Shown here one piece after another: positions 1-12,800 of a stretch of DNA of 64,000 nt. Every line of letters begins with the position of its first letter. The first letter of the stretch is position 1. The translations under genes were made by a program, and so were the position numbers. The notes under the pieces are model-generated. The model was not told the DNA's origin. It did not search any database and saw only the letters and a list, made by a program, of their open reading frames with translations. The DNA comes from Ramazzottius varieornatus (lineage: Eukaryota > Tardigrada > Eutardigrada > Parachela > Ramazzottiidae): NCBI GenBank assembly GCA_001949185.1, contig BDGG01000002.1:8026772-8090771 (forward strand). The letters run 5' to 3'.

Positions 1-3000
1 TCGCGTCGCAAAGCCGAGCAGGTCTTGTACAATTCGGCGGCAGATGCGGCTATGTCGCCCAAGCTTCGTGATGTTTCACCCTATGGTGTCATCTCATCGT
101 CCAATGTTAGACCGGCCAGAGAAGCCATGAAGGAACGCTCACTGTCTCGAGAGGGAGCCATCACACCGCCTCCACCGCGCCCTCGAACTCCGACGCAAGA
201 AGAACGCTTGCAGAGACTGCTGAAGCCCGATGAAAGGGAGTTCGTCGTTGTGGAAGAGGATCGCCATCGCTATCGACTAAAGTCGCCTTTGAAGGAGATT
301 GCCAAACCAGCCAACCATCATTCCCAACCAGGAGTGAGTCTGGCTTTGTCTCTCCCACAGTCAACCATAAAAAATCAGTTTCAGCTGGAAATCAACAGTA
401 TAGATGGAAGTTCGGTAAATTGTCTTTTTGTCAAGTGGCGCAGGCTTGGTGCATCATTGGTCGAAGGTATGCGCCACTTGATAGAACGATTTTGTGCGCT
501 TCGTTTGGTCGACCTTCCAAACATTCAGTCAGTATGAAACGAAGCAATATATACTGATGGGCAAAGAGAAGAATGGTTGGTTTGTGATTTATAGGTGTAC
601 GAGGATATGCGTATGGAGTCTGAGAGTGGGATGAGCGAAGGGGAAGACTGGCCCTTGCCGGAGCGGAAGAAGAAGAAGAGCCAAGTGCGCCACCTGCCGC
701 CACACAACGCCGATGACTGGCTGGCAACCCAACACGATAAGCTGCAGCATCGCAAGTACGGCCCCGCCTACCAGCATCGGCAGCACCAAGAACAAGCCAT
801 GCTGGAGGAACTGCGGGAAACGCACCAGCGCATGCAACAACAAGTGCCCAACCGCGACATTGACGAGAACCGACTGCCCCTCTCCAGCATTGTCCTCCGC
901 GAAGCCAAGACGCCACCGCTGACACGCCGTCCGGGCTCGGGCAACTGGTCCGACGAAGAGGGTGTCCGCGTCAAAGAGAACCCCGGTTACGCCGTGGTCC
1001 GCAGCCAGTTAACACCCTCTTCCTTCCAGATCAGCCATTCGGAGCCCGTTGCAGGACTGCAGGCGCCTCAACAACCACTTCCGCCGCAGCCACAGCATCG
1101 CTTCGAGACGAACGAAGCCACGTCGCGTCGACAGGCCTTCCAGATGACACCGGTGGATGTGGGCCAGATTAGCGGTCATCCGGTAGCGCGGACTTCCAAG
1201 CAGATGGACCATCCCGTACGTCAAGCCAGCAGCAGTCAGCGCTTCATCAATCAACCAATGGCCAAAGATGACACGGACCATGATTCCATCATCGATGAAG
1301 TGGACTTCAGTGATGAACCACTGTACAAAGTAGTACCGCAATTGTCGACATCTCGTTCTTCCCAACAACGCACTTCGCGCTCTCGACAAATTGACGGTAA
1401 GTACTTCCAGTTTCACTCCTTGAAGTCGTGTATATCTGTCTGTATCGGTCATTTCCGCCCCTTTTTCTACGCAATACTGTACTTGTCAAGGTCGTGCCCG
1501 GCACAGACTTGACAGGCGTAATCGTAGAAATATGTCTCGGCGCCGGAAGTAACGTTGCGCGACTGAGTCCTCATGTGATGTTTTTGTCCGCAGAGGGTCG
1601 TTTGGCGTCGGGGGGAGAAGGAGGTTCGCCTGACTTGTTGCGCAAGAGTGCGGTATCACCCAAGTCCATACTGAAAAACAGCAGCTTGACCCGCGTCCAT
1701 CGCAATGCCGTCTCCGAAGAACGTCCACCCACCCAACACACAGCCAACACTCGACCCATCGCTCAACGTCCCATCACGCCCAACTTCCCCGTTAGCGAAA
1801 CCCTTCCTACTTCCCAGGATGGCACCGCAAGTTCCGCTCACCAAAATAGGCAGCAGATGTCTGGCAGACCAGAAGCCAGTACTGGACGAGGCACCACGGA
1901 CCAAAGTGGTCGGTCCACACCTACCGGTAAACTATATACAATGCTGCTTCGTACAATAACCGGTCAAAAATAACGTTTACAGTAAGAACAAACATTTGGG
2001 GAGCCGACAAACACAACGTACAAGGTCGTAATTAAGTGGCGCACGCGCCCAGTTGATAACAATGGAAGTCTGCGCCACTTAACATTGTTCGTCTTAGCTC
2101 GTCATCTTAAGTGACGCACACTTCCATTGTTATCAACTGGAAGCTTGCGCCACTTGGAATATCGATTTCGCACATTCGGTCTGTCTTCTTCCCTCTGTTT
2201 CGATAAGAGAAGTGACCAACCATAGTTTGTCTAATGTCAGCCGGTGTCTTTGCAGGCTACGTCGGAGTGACGAACGGTCGGCGAGCCAGCTTGAACTCTG
2301 TCAACGTGGAAGAAGACGAAGGTGCTCACAGGCGGATGGACGAGCCGCCGTTGTTCGTCCGCGATGTCAGTAAGTATTGGTACAAGCCATCGATATCCCG
2401 GGAGGAAGCCATCCAAATACTTAAGAGCAAGCCGGCCGGTACTTTTCTCATTCGGGACAGCCATTCGTTCCCCGGAGCTTTTGGTCTGGCAGTCAAGGTC
2501 GATGCTCAACACCTGCAGCCCAACAACAGTAACGCAAGCAGCACTTCCGGCAACGCCGAAGACTTGGTCCGTCACTTTCTCATCGAATCGTCAGCCAAAG
2601 GTGTCCACCTAAAAGGCAGCCCCAACGAACCAGTCTTCACCAGCCTGTCCGCACTGGTCTACCAACACAGCTTGACACCGCTGGCTCTTCCATGCCGTCT
2701 AACGCTGCCGCAACATGATCTGGCCGTGGCTGAACAACCACTCTACTCGGAAGACAGTCTCCAGCGGCTGATGGAACAAGGCGCAGGTACGGTATCTAAT
2801 TTCCTTTTTTTACATCCTCTTGTTTTCATTGTGCCATGTTCGCCTTGTTATAGCCTGCAACGTGTTTTACCTGCTGAGCCTGGACACGGAGTCTCTAACG
2901 GGCCCACAAGCCATTCGACGCGCCATGACCCACATTCACCATGGCCATGCTATCCATCCTACGGTGGTTCACTTTAAGGTCAACGAAAACGGCGTGCTCC

Positions 3001-3722
3001 TCACCGACAATCAACGAAAGTACGTATACTACATGCACTCTGTTAAGCAGAGCCTTCGGAAAGCACAGTATATTACATTGTGTCTATAGGTTGTTCTTCC
3101 GTCGTAACTACCCCATCCAGTCGATATCCTATTGCGGTATGGATCCCGACGATCGACGATGGACTTTCCAGCCTAATGAAAGTTCACCACCCATCAGTGC
3201 TCGGTAAACATACGAAATCGTACATATGTGCAAAGCCTCTTTTACTTTATCACCTCCGGCAATGTTGGGGACGTGAGCAATGACTCTAATTCGACCGTTT
3301 TCTCAAGTGGCGCACTTTATCATTCTTAATGACTGGAAGTGTGCGCCATTTCGGAAAACGCCCTGGATCAGCTCATCTGCCCACGTGCCAGTTTCGAGTA
3401 ATAAAAATATAATTCTTTGGAAACGCGTTCAGCATTTTCGATTTATAACCATGATCTTGCATGCGTCTGTTGTAGGTGTTTTGGCTTTGTGACGCGGAAA
3501 GCAGGAAGTGCCAACCAGAACGAGTGCCTGATCTTTGCCGAGCTGGAAGCCCAACAGCCAGCCGGCGCCGTCGTCAGCTTCGTCACCAAAGTCATTCGAA
3601 CAGCCAACTCGTCCAACGACGTCGCTCCGTCCGGCAGCACCTTCCGTAGTCGTCAAGCTGGTAATTATGCCGGACTGATGCGCTCGCAGTCGTATCGCTA
3701 CAACCCAAGCCTGGGACGCTGA
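1..3722 (+). CDS. Tensin, C-terminal part (SH2 + PTB); 5' end outside window
   Basis: Tensins link integrin tails and actin at focal adhesions. The reading frame is open at base 1, so the N-terminal phosphatase-like/C2 part lies upstream. Exons by consensus splice sites and phase: 1-333, 595-1396, 1594-1926, 2256-2786, 2854-3019, 3090-3203, 3476-3722 (TGA). The first three exons encode a Pro/Ser/Gln-rich disordered linker. Exon 4 carries an SH2 domain with [11 protein letters not shown] and the phosphotyrosine-binding FLIRDS motif (about 2380-2710). Exons 5-7 form the C-terminal PTB domain, including FGFVTRKAG and [13 protein letters not shown] near the end. The SH2-PTB tail order is diagnostic of tensins. 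Which vertebrate paralogue it resembles most cannot be said. Three introns hold palindromic repeats. Confidence 0.93.
432..480. repeat. Palindromic intron repeat, family 1 (tensin intron)
   Basis: Arms caagtggcgca (432-442) and tgcgccacttg (470-480) are exact reverse complements around a 27-base centre. It lies wholly inside the intron 334-594. Confidence 0.85.
1462..1530. repeat. Palindromic repeat, family 2 (tensin intron)
   Basis: Outer arms tttctacg / cgtagaaa and inner arms around cttgtcaaggtcgtgcc / ggcacagacttgacag make a nested palindrome in intron 1397-1593. Related copies lie near 5784, 14205, 17086, 22984 and 50950. Confidence 0.65.
2033..2156. repeat. Twin family-1 palindromes in inverted orientation (tensin intron)
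   Basis: Two hairpins, 2033-2081 and 2108-2156, lie 26 bases apart. The centre of the first contains cagttgataacaatggaagt. The centre of the second contains its near reverse complement. The pair is therefore itself a larger inverted repeat in intron 1927-2255. Confidence 0.85.
3304..3354. repeat. Palindromic intron repeat, family 1 (last tensin intron)
   Basis: caagtggcgcac at 3304-3315 pairs with gtgcgccatt at 3341-3350. It lies in the 272-base intron before the final PTB exon. Confidence 0.8.
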
Positions 3723-4898
3723 GCGGCAAAAGGCCAAACTGGGACCTGTGCCAATGGGAACAATGGACCAAGACTCATTTTTTAACTGCTAAAAGAACTT
3801 TGATAATCTTCGTGGCCTTTCTTGGTTCTCTGACTACCGCTGTATGTATATACTCGCTCGGCCGTGCACTTTAGCTCGTATGGTTTTCTGCGTTGTTTCG
3901 AACGCTAGCTAACTTGGTACCTTCAACGTTTCGCGGGTTTCCTCTTTACCGGTTTTGTCCTCTCTTTGAACTTTCAGCGCTTAGCTCACGGTTCTCCTCT
4001 CTTTGGTTGATTTTGGGGCCCTAATACTGTCGGTTGTTACTGTTTTTACTTGTTAACACTGCCCTGTTTGTTTCGAAAAACGTGAAGATGTTCCGTCGTA
4101 TGCTCAATTCTCTGTGCCTAAGCCTGCCCTGTGTGATATTGTCGTATCGGACAGTGTGGTGCAGCAACGCCACCTGTACAACGGACCGCCAGTGCAGACC
4201 CTACAGACTTCACTTTCTGTTTACCCTCGATAAGGAAGCACAACCAAATCAAATATTGATGTCGAAAAAGCAGCCATCACTCAGAGGAAGACACGATATG
4301 ATTCAGTCGAGAAAGCGTGACTATCAGTCTTTGTCACAAACACACGTATCGATACAGTAGCACAACAACGGAGATTACAGAGTATAGCACTAAACAAACA
4401 GGCTCTGTGTGTGTTTTTGAGACATGGAGGCTTATACTGAAAAGAGCAGGCAACATTACGACACGGAATTATCAAAGAAAACGACGACTGACTAATCTGC
4501 CATACGACCGCCAAAAAATGTAAATGATACGATAAAAGGACACAAAGCTTAAAAAGGTAAGGTATAAAAGTGACAGACACATCAATTGACTGGTCTCTTT
4601 GCAGCAATGAAGAAGATCGTTGCGGCTTGTGGCGATGGCTAGCTGGCAGAAGAAAGTCAAGGCAGGAAGCACAACAAGATTGCAGTAGGAGTGCCGGCGA
4701 GCTCTTCGTGGTCCAAGTATCAAAAAAGGAAGCACAGAGATTCACACGTATAAAGAGAGGAAAAAGGAAGAGCCGAGATATGAGGAACAAGAGATTAGTA
4801 GGCCACAGTGTGTGGACAGTAAAGTAATGCTGATCAGGTGGCAGCCACAACCTTGTGGTCATGACAGACTGACAGAAAGAGAGAGACAGAGAGACAAG
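3723..4898. other. Convergent 3' flank between tensin and the 7TM receptor
   Basis: No supported gene. The stretch presumably holds the 3' UTRs of the two convergent genes. A 193-codon open frame on the minus strand (4281-4862) has poor protein character and no recognisable motif. I saw no clear polyadenylation signal or structured repeat. Confidence 0.5.
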
Positions 4899-6530
4899 TT
4901 AGTCCTTGCCACAACAACGGCAACACATGCGACGGAAGATGACGGCAAACTTCTCAATGATGCAGCCAAAGAGGATGAACTGCAGGGCCGAATAGAGAAG
5001 TGGTCCCAAGTGGAAGAGGTCGATGAGGATGGACCACATGCACACCGTCTGGTCACGAGCCAGGTTCAGCGTCAGCACCAACTGCCCGATGGCGTAGGCG
5101 CCCGACAACAGGAACATCAGGATGACTTGTGCCAACACCAGCTTTGTCAACTACAACCAAAAAGAATATGCACTTACTTTATTTTATTGATTTATTTTCG
5201 GAGGGGCGATCAAGCGCTTACGTGGATTTCCTCTTCGACCTTCTGACGCCACAATTCCCCGTTACTGCCCAGCGTGATCTTGCGCATCGAGGAAATCTGC
5301 TTCATCAACGAGGATATGAGCATGGGGATCAAGATGAGCAGCAGTGGATAAGGCAGGAAGACGCTGTAACAACAATAACAACAATAATCAGAGTTGGTTA
5401 ACAGAAGGTTGTATGTAAGTTCAAGACAAGCGACACGTACCTGAAGACAAGTTGGAACCAATAGAGGACTGAACAGGGGAGAGGGTTGTATGTGCCTGTA
5501 GCATAGCCCAGCAGGCTTTCCAGTTTAGAGTACCATAGAACGGGGAAGACCAAGCCGAAGGCGCATAGCCAGATGAGAATGTTGACAGCATCGGCTCTCA
5601 GCGGCGAACAGTAGCGCCGTCCTGAGTCGCCACTGTAACCCGTCACTACGCGTTCCACCGCACCCGCCAGCAACTGCCACATGACAATCAGCCAGAAAAA
5701 GTAGGACCTACAACAGCCATATTATATGAAGAACCACTGTCAAACAAGTTCACACTGTGAATTTGAACGATTAAGTTAAGTCTGCCATTTTTCTACGAGA
5801 AATGCCTGTCAAGGTGGTGCCGAGCAGGGCCTCGTTCGTGTCAACCCGTAGAAAAAGGCGGCATGGCTTCACACCAAACATGTAATGGTCATAATTCATC
5901 CAATGTCACTTACAGATGATGGATGTAGACGCGTCCTTCCCGATGGAAGATATGCCGTGTGTAGTCATTGCTGTAGTCGACCAGACGGAGAAGGAAGACG
6001 GCGATAATGTAAAGGACTTGGGCGATGGTGCCGGACAGCAGGAAGGAATTGATGGCTGAACGCATGCGGATATGGCACAGGACACTACAATCAAACCATC
6101 CTTTGCGACTTCTTTCAGACTATCTCATAAAGGTGAGAACCTCCTACCTCATGACCAGAATGTTGCTGAGGAGGCCGAGGGCCAGCAGGGTCGGAGAGAC
6201 CACCTCGACGACATACGCCGCCGTCGTTACCCAGTCGTCAATGTGCGGACCCAGAGCGGAAGCGGGCCGCCCGACGGCAGTGTTGGGACTGATGGCGGCG
6301 GCGGCCGCCGACTGCAGAAAGGCGGCTCCGTGACTGCGGATGCATTGCTCGCCTGTCGAGACACTCAAACAGTGATATAACAGTCCAATGGGCAGCACAC
6401 AGCTGTACTCATGTCCCCCATTCATTTGAGGCTTGGGAAAGATGGAGAAATCATGGCCGGGACCACACTGATTGCTGGTTTGTCCTTCGATGAAAGGGAT
6501 GGCTGACTGCCAGTTGGTGGAAGACGCCAT
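4899..6530 (-). CDS. Rhodopsin-like 7TM receptor, ligand unknown
   Basis: About 404 residues. Minus-strand exons: 6530-6148 (ATG), 6084-5914, 5707-5441, 5363-5222, 5150-4899 (TAA). All junctions are GT..AG and phases agree. Seven hydrophobic segments: TM1 around LLALGLLSNILVM, TM2 after MRSAINSFLLSGTIAQ, TM3 YFFWLIVMWQLLAG followed by ERVVTGY in the DRY position, TM4 NILIWLCAFGLVFPVLWY, TM5 LPYPLLLILIPMLISSLM, TM6 LVLAQVILMFLLSGAY, TM7 SILIDLFHLGPLLYSALQF. A Cys cluster (CCRCC) ends the short tail. The roughly 100-residue N-terminus is unusually long with an Ala-rich stretch, and there may be further upstream 5' exons. TM7 lacks a normal NPxxY. The overall look resembles invertebrate peptide (FMRFamide-type) receptors, but that is a guess. 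Confidence 0.75.
5784..5861. repeat. Palindromic repeat, family 2 (7TM receptor intron)
   Basis: gccatttttctacg and cgtagaaaaaggc form the outer arms in the intron 5708-5913. The interior has cctgtcaagg and a gtgccgagca centre like the other family-2 copies. Confidence 0.65.
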
Positions 6531-9500
6531 TCTGTCCGCAAATAATATTATGGGAAGAAGGAGTCCTTTCCAGTACTTTCCCCCTTCTTATCGATTATCG
6601 AGGGCTGGATGGTCTTTAAGGTTGATCCAGCTTTGCGGTCAATGGAGAAGATAGGAAGTCACAACGCTCGACCCAGTCAACTCGCCAAATGAACGTCCAC
6701 CATCCGATCGATAAGTAGTATTCCGTCGATATCAAAGTTAGTCCACTTTCACTGAGCTGAACAAACAATCAATAACCACAAACCAGCCTGCGATCTGTAA
6801 TAACATCAACAAAAACAGTATAATTAGCAGCCTGATATAACATGCAAAGCTTAGCTGGAAACTTTCTCACGACTGTGCAATATCTTTGTACTCACTACTT
6901 ACAGACAGCAGGAGGTTCGATTTTCAAGCCTTTAAACTGTGAATATTCCAAGCGTGTCGGGATACATGAAAGGCGTTTCTCCTGCAAAGAATGCAAAGGG
7001 AACGATTCATAAGTTGACCATATCAGGAATACGAAACGATAAGATAAGCAGCTGCTGCGCGTCTTCACTCACTCGCACTCTCGATCTGCCAAGAAATACA
7101 GAGCACCGTTGTCGTTGGACACAAGTTGGTAAAGACTGGTGAAGATGCTTTCACTGTGCGACTCCACCATCGATCTGCTAATCGTGAGCGTGGTTTGATT
7201 TCAGCCACAAGCTGACATGCATTCGCAGGCCTAAGATGACTGAAAATCGACTTTGAATGTGGCGCTCAGAAGGATACAAATCAAGCGAACATATAGAGAG
7301 AAATCAGTACACTCTCGGAGGCGGAGTGCAGCTGGCCGGAAGGCGCGCTTCCGATAATCTCTAACCAATTACCTGCGTTGGTCGGAATTCTGCTGCTCTA
7401 CCGCACGCCAACCACGTGTAGAGCTGGCTAATCCATGAAACAGACTATTGTTAATTGCATTTTCCGAGAATCAAAGTCCTCAAGGATCCCAAGATCTTGG
7501 ATTCTGCATCAAAAGCTGTGTCAATCTTTTTGTGCCTCAACCTGTACGCTGTGGTAGTTCCGGGATAAAAGGGACGCGGCTGCAGAGTCAACAGAAATCG
7601 GCTGTATGCTTCGTTATTAATTTCATCTCTGTTAACTTCCTTATGGAAGTCGGAGAGGATCTGAAAGGTATTTGACATGTGTTGATGGAAACAGCAGAAA
7701 AGCGATGCGGACGTTCCAGCGTGGATCTTTTGGCTACGGAAAAGGTGAGCTGTAATTGGGGGAGCACTGAAGGGTAACGTAACTCTTAACTAGAAGCTTT
7801 TTTGCAGACTAAATTATCTCTTCTCGCACCACTTCCGGTCTCACTTGCTCTACATGTCTGGACGCTATTCGTGGCTCAGTATGGCTGGATTGTTGAAGCA
7901 GGGGTATGATGCAGTGCGGTGATGCGGCGATGTAGGTGAGTAGGGAAAAGTAACCAAGCTGAAGGAATTGCTAGCAGCTAGATTAGCCGTTCAACGTGAT
8001 GGAAAACATCATCCGTTCGTTTCCTGTTCCTATCTCTCGTTAGCGACGAGGCTGGGTGCGATATGACTACCGAAGGACGGAAAGAGGTAGCAGTGTTGTT
8101 TCTGATGGAGAAATGAACGATGGATGAAGGATAAAGTGCGTCACGGACCGCAAAGGGAAGTTTCCTTAGGGAATTGTTCTTTCAGGTTTTTCTCATGTAA
8201 TATACAAACAGATATACAGTATTAAGCTTAGGATGCTTTGTTTTTGAAATCTTCTCATAGGAAGGAAGTCGCTCTGCTTCGTCTTATTTTATAGCTGAAA
8301 GTGCAATTTGTGTTTGTGGAGCAGGTGGGGGATCGGTAGGTATCAAGGTCCTGGCCTGTGGCTAGCGTGGCGGCCGAAGGTGAACCGGAAGTAGGCGCGA
8401 CGGAGATGACATTCGAGAGCGTCCAGTTTATTAAATACGTTACTGCTTTACAGGCTGATGTTGGCTGGATTAGAGGAGCAAGTAGATTGATCCGAGGTTT
8501 CCCCAGTGAAGTTTTCCTCAGACAGCCTCGGTGATTTCGGGAGATGATGCGCGGCGTCGTACGCCATTCGTCGGACGTTAGAACAGCGGAAATGAGATAA
8601 GGATGGAACCGCGCGAGGTGCGCGTCCTGTTAGAAGTCTTTTAAGGAGGCTTTGCTCGACAGTGCATGCTTTCCAGCTTGTTTGCATGGAGAGTAGTGAG
8701 TGTCTTGATGAAAGAATAATGAGGAGCGTTAAGGCGCCAAAGGCCCCGCAGGCAAAAGATGGCAGACGCAGGCTGGCAAATGAAGTTTCTCTCCCATCGA
8801 TACATGGAGCTTACGACAGCGGGCCTGTGGAGCCTGGCTGTGCTGAATAGAGTTCTTTGTGTTCGACTACAAATCTCGCAAGGGAATTTAGGAGACTCAC
8901 AGGACATTGTAATCCGCTTCCCTAACCAACACTAAGGCCGCAAATTGCCTTCATCGTTGCCGCCTCACTCTGTACTGTGCTCTCCCACGCCTGTGTGGCC
9001 TTCTCCATCAGGGACTTCCGGTTATGCTGGATGCTGTCTCTAACTATGCAGTGGGGACATATCAACAGTCACTAATAGTATATGAGGACCTCTCATGACT
9101 GCAAGTACAGCATCTAGACAGGGATCGTCTGTGCGATATTGGCAGCTTAAACATTTTGAGTGGTGGACATGGTCGGAGTTTCTGGTGGCGATCGATGGTA
9201 TATCACGAGCAATATGCCAATGTTAAACGACAAGTCTGCAGATGGAGACCTGAGGCCTGGTTGTTGTATAGAAGGTGCTGTGTATGAGGTACCAGAGTGG
9301 AGAACCTGTTTGGGCGACCGAGTCTTGACATTGTCCGGTCGTCGCTGTCGTGTGCCAGTCGTCAGTCTTCACAAGGCCTAGGAGACCCTCGTGGGTCCGC
9401 AGACGGCGTCGGACCACGTCTTTCTTATGTTGAACAAACATGTCCACCGTAGCCATCTAACGTGGTACCCACGATCTAGTGCGCGTCTCGACGGACGATA

Positions 9501-9817
9501 TGGCAGCAACCTCCATTTAGTTTAGCCTTTAACACATTGGCTGCGATGTTTACGTCGAACGAAGACGCAGCGTGTCGAAAACCTCTGACCCGACTGTAGT
9601 ACCATGCTCGTCACTACTCACTCAAAGGTGTCCACTGCCGTCGCTGTCCGTTGCATGTTAGTGTTAGCTGGGTTGGCTGCATGGTCAGAGTTTGTCCGTA
9701 TAGTCTAATGTCTTCTTTGCTTTCAGGTTCGCTGAGGTTGGACATTACGAGACTGTTTCAGGATTGCGAATGACGGCGCTTCGATAACGGGAGGTTCCAT
9801 TGTCTGCAGGAAGAAGA
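6531..9817. other. 3.3-kb intergenic region between divergent genes
   Basis: It separates the start of the minus-strand 7TM receptor from the start of the plus-strand PDZ scaffold, so it should contain both promoters and possibly 5' UTR exons. I find no convincing coding exon and no family-1 palindrome in it, unlike the adjoining introns. Short open frames (for example 8448-8687 on minus) have no recognisable features. Confidence 0.5.
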
Positions 9818-12800
9818 ATGTCGACTAATGAAGGTGTCTTTTTGGCGAGAAATGTCCTACTTTTGATTTGTTTGTATGGTTAGCATGTGCTATGGTTGCG
9901 TGTTTACTTGCAGAAGCCAAACGGGCGCTGGTCATCTTGGAGGATATGCAGCGGAAACTGCGAGCCAGTAATCGTCTGCAAGTGGATAATGAGCTGAGCC
10001 AACTCATTCGTCTATTGCACAATCCCGTCTTCCGTGGGCTACTTCAGCTACAAGACAACCTCAACCTGAAGAAAGACGTGACTACCACCACCACCAATGG
10101 CCATCATTCCCCTACTACCACTTTTCCTCACCTCTACAACGAGCCTCCACATTCTCGCCACATGGTTTGTCGCCAAGTCTTCCTTTCATAATTTAATCAG
10201 CTATCCATTGGGGCTGTTTCTGTACAGAAGAATGGCCAAGACGGACGAGCGTCAGCTTGGAGCTCCTTCGAAGAGGTGGAAGATGGCGGCTTGGACTTTG
10301 GGACAGCTTCCATAGCGGTATCGAACTGTGCTATGCATTACTAGTGGATGCTCTGAATTGTCCATACGTGAAAAGACTAATTAGTCGACACACTTTGTGT
10401 AGGACATGAGCAGTTACCTTGCTACGGTCTTGCCGGCTGAAGGGAGGACGTTGCATCGCGTCCAGCTGATGAAAGAAGCTGGACAGACCTTGGGTTTCTC
10501 CGTCTTGGGACGGCGAAGCATGGAAGGCGCCGGCACCGATGATGGCATCTTCATTGAAGATATCCAAGAAGGCAGCATCGCACATCGGTAAGTCCCCCAT
10601 CGTGGAGCCTGGAATTGAGACATCGGCAACGGAATTGAACATGATCTTTCTCCTAAATGGCGCACTCTTACAGCCTTCAACAATGGAGGTGTGTGCCACT
10701 GGACATAACGATCGTGTTCAATTCAGTTGCCGCTTTCCCAATTGTCTTGATTTCTTGTGGACGGGTGCGAGGTTCAGTCTTCAGTCAGGTCTTCGGCAGG
10801 AACTGAAAAAACGCTCCAAACGATAGTATCAGTTCTAACGTTCAGCCTTTTGCCCTCTTCTACGAACCTGGCTAGTGACTTCCCTGAAACTGCTTCTTGG
10901 ACACTCCTCGATCGCAGGTCAGAAAGTCCAGGTTGTTGTCTCCAGTGCTGTGTCGCGTTGTGTGAGGACCAGTGCGGCCAGTTTTGATAGTTTCGCCCTG
11001 AGCTTGACAAGTGATGACGGTGGGCTTATGAAGCTTACTGAGCAAGCGGCCAGTTTTCGTCTGATAGTCCGTAATCGTCCTGCTTTGGACCTGCAGGCGA
11101 GCTTACGTGGGAAGGTTTTCTGATGGCACTGGCGGAGTGTCCAGCGGGCGATTCGATCGCAATGCTTCCCCCCGCTTCGGCGTTTACAACCGGGATGAAT
11201 ACAACTAGGCAGCCTCAGTTGCTTATCGATCGAGCTTGGTTATGCGCAGTGTGTTGATTTTTGTGCCCATCACATTACCAGGCGTTGTTGCAGAAAACCG
11301 TCAAGAGTAAGGACTGAAGAGGGATGAAAAGTCATTACAGGAGGGTTAATGTGCGTATCTCCACGGCGCTTGTAGGTCGTAATTAGAAGAAGGCGTCCTC
11401 ATGGGACCTCGTGGCAATGGTCGAGCATCCTAAGTCATCCCATCCCCTCTCGACAATTTTGTTCCAGCACTTGAGCAAAGCCATTCTGTCATCATGTGGG
11501 TCGTCAGCACATGCATTCACCCACATCGTCGTATCAAGTACCGCACCGTTCTAGCCCGTAACAATGCTTTTTCCAAAGTGATGTCACTTTGGAAAAAGCA
11601 ATGGAAATCGTCGTGATCGTTTTCCAAGTGGCGCACGCTCCCAGCTAGTAATAATAGAACCGTGCGCCACTGGAGAAAACGATCATCTGGAATCATTTGC
11701 CGACGTCCCATGTAAAGTACTTCCTAATCACCCGCGTATAACCCGCCTATCCCGTGCTGTGATGTGTAAGTTTACGCTGATCTTTTGGCGGTATGTTCGG
11801 ATGGGTGACGGGGCTTATGGAGAGTGGATATGAGTATCATGAGGCATGCCGCCGTCATTGAAGAGCCATTTTACTGAACGATATGTGTGTGTGTACTGAA
11901 GGGCTAGCGCGTGTTATAGCTTGAGTGATTCTGTAGTGTGGGTATATATGGCGGAGAACCCATGGAGCTGCGGAGCAGCAGACTAAGGCAAATATAGTGC
12001 AAGTGTGGAATGTTTAGAGAGAGATGGAGGTCCTTGATTTGCATGGCGAACCCGTATTGTGTGGTGGCTCGAGTATCGATTGCAGCATGTCGGGCGGTAA
12101 TAGACATGGCATGGCACACTGTGGCTGCGGGCCATAACGCTTGCTCAGTTTGTTTAGCCATATAGCCCAGCTCCATCATCGGGTCCGTCCTTGCTGCGAG
12201 CCTGCGTGCCCGCCAAGAAGAAAAGTCCTTGTATATACAGGATCGTCGATACTCTTTCCTGTTACACGGCACTATAAATGTCCCTAGGCTTGATTTATCC
12301 TTCCATCCATTCCGCTAGTCCTTAGCCTTCCTTTCCAGCTGATGGATGACGTTTAACAGTGGGCTTCGTAGCGCTGATTTGTCGTTTGCTCCACTGGCAG
12401 ATCTCCCTCTTGATACACATTCCATGCCCACTTTACATATAGCCCATGTGCCTGCTCTGCAAATGATAGCCATGTCGTCCTTCCTGTCAAGCTGTTCAGC
12501 TCTGTGGCTCCATGTTTATTATGCTTTGCGGGTTGTACTGCGTATCCAACGTCGGAACGGAGTTTCGAACTGTGGAAGATAGCGACGATGACAGGGAGAA
12601 TGTGGTTGGCAATGATTGCATGCTGAGGTTTCTTCCTCATCATCAACGTTGGCTTTGCTTTTTCTTGCTCGTTGCATTCAGCGTGTTTCTCTTCCGTTTG
12701 CCTTGGTGGGCTCTTTGATCGAATGAAAGTGCATGGAGGTGGTGAGAGGATGAATGTCGAGGAATTGCTAGTTTGACTTTGGGAATGAAAGGATAGTCTT

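Noticed and set aside
4281-4862. 193-codon minus-strand open frame after the 7TM receptor gene
   Set aside because: Purine-rich plus strand simply lacks complementary stop codons. The product has no domain and overlaps the expected 3' UTRs.
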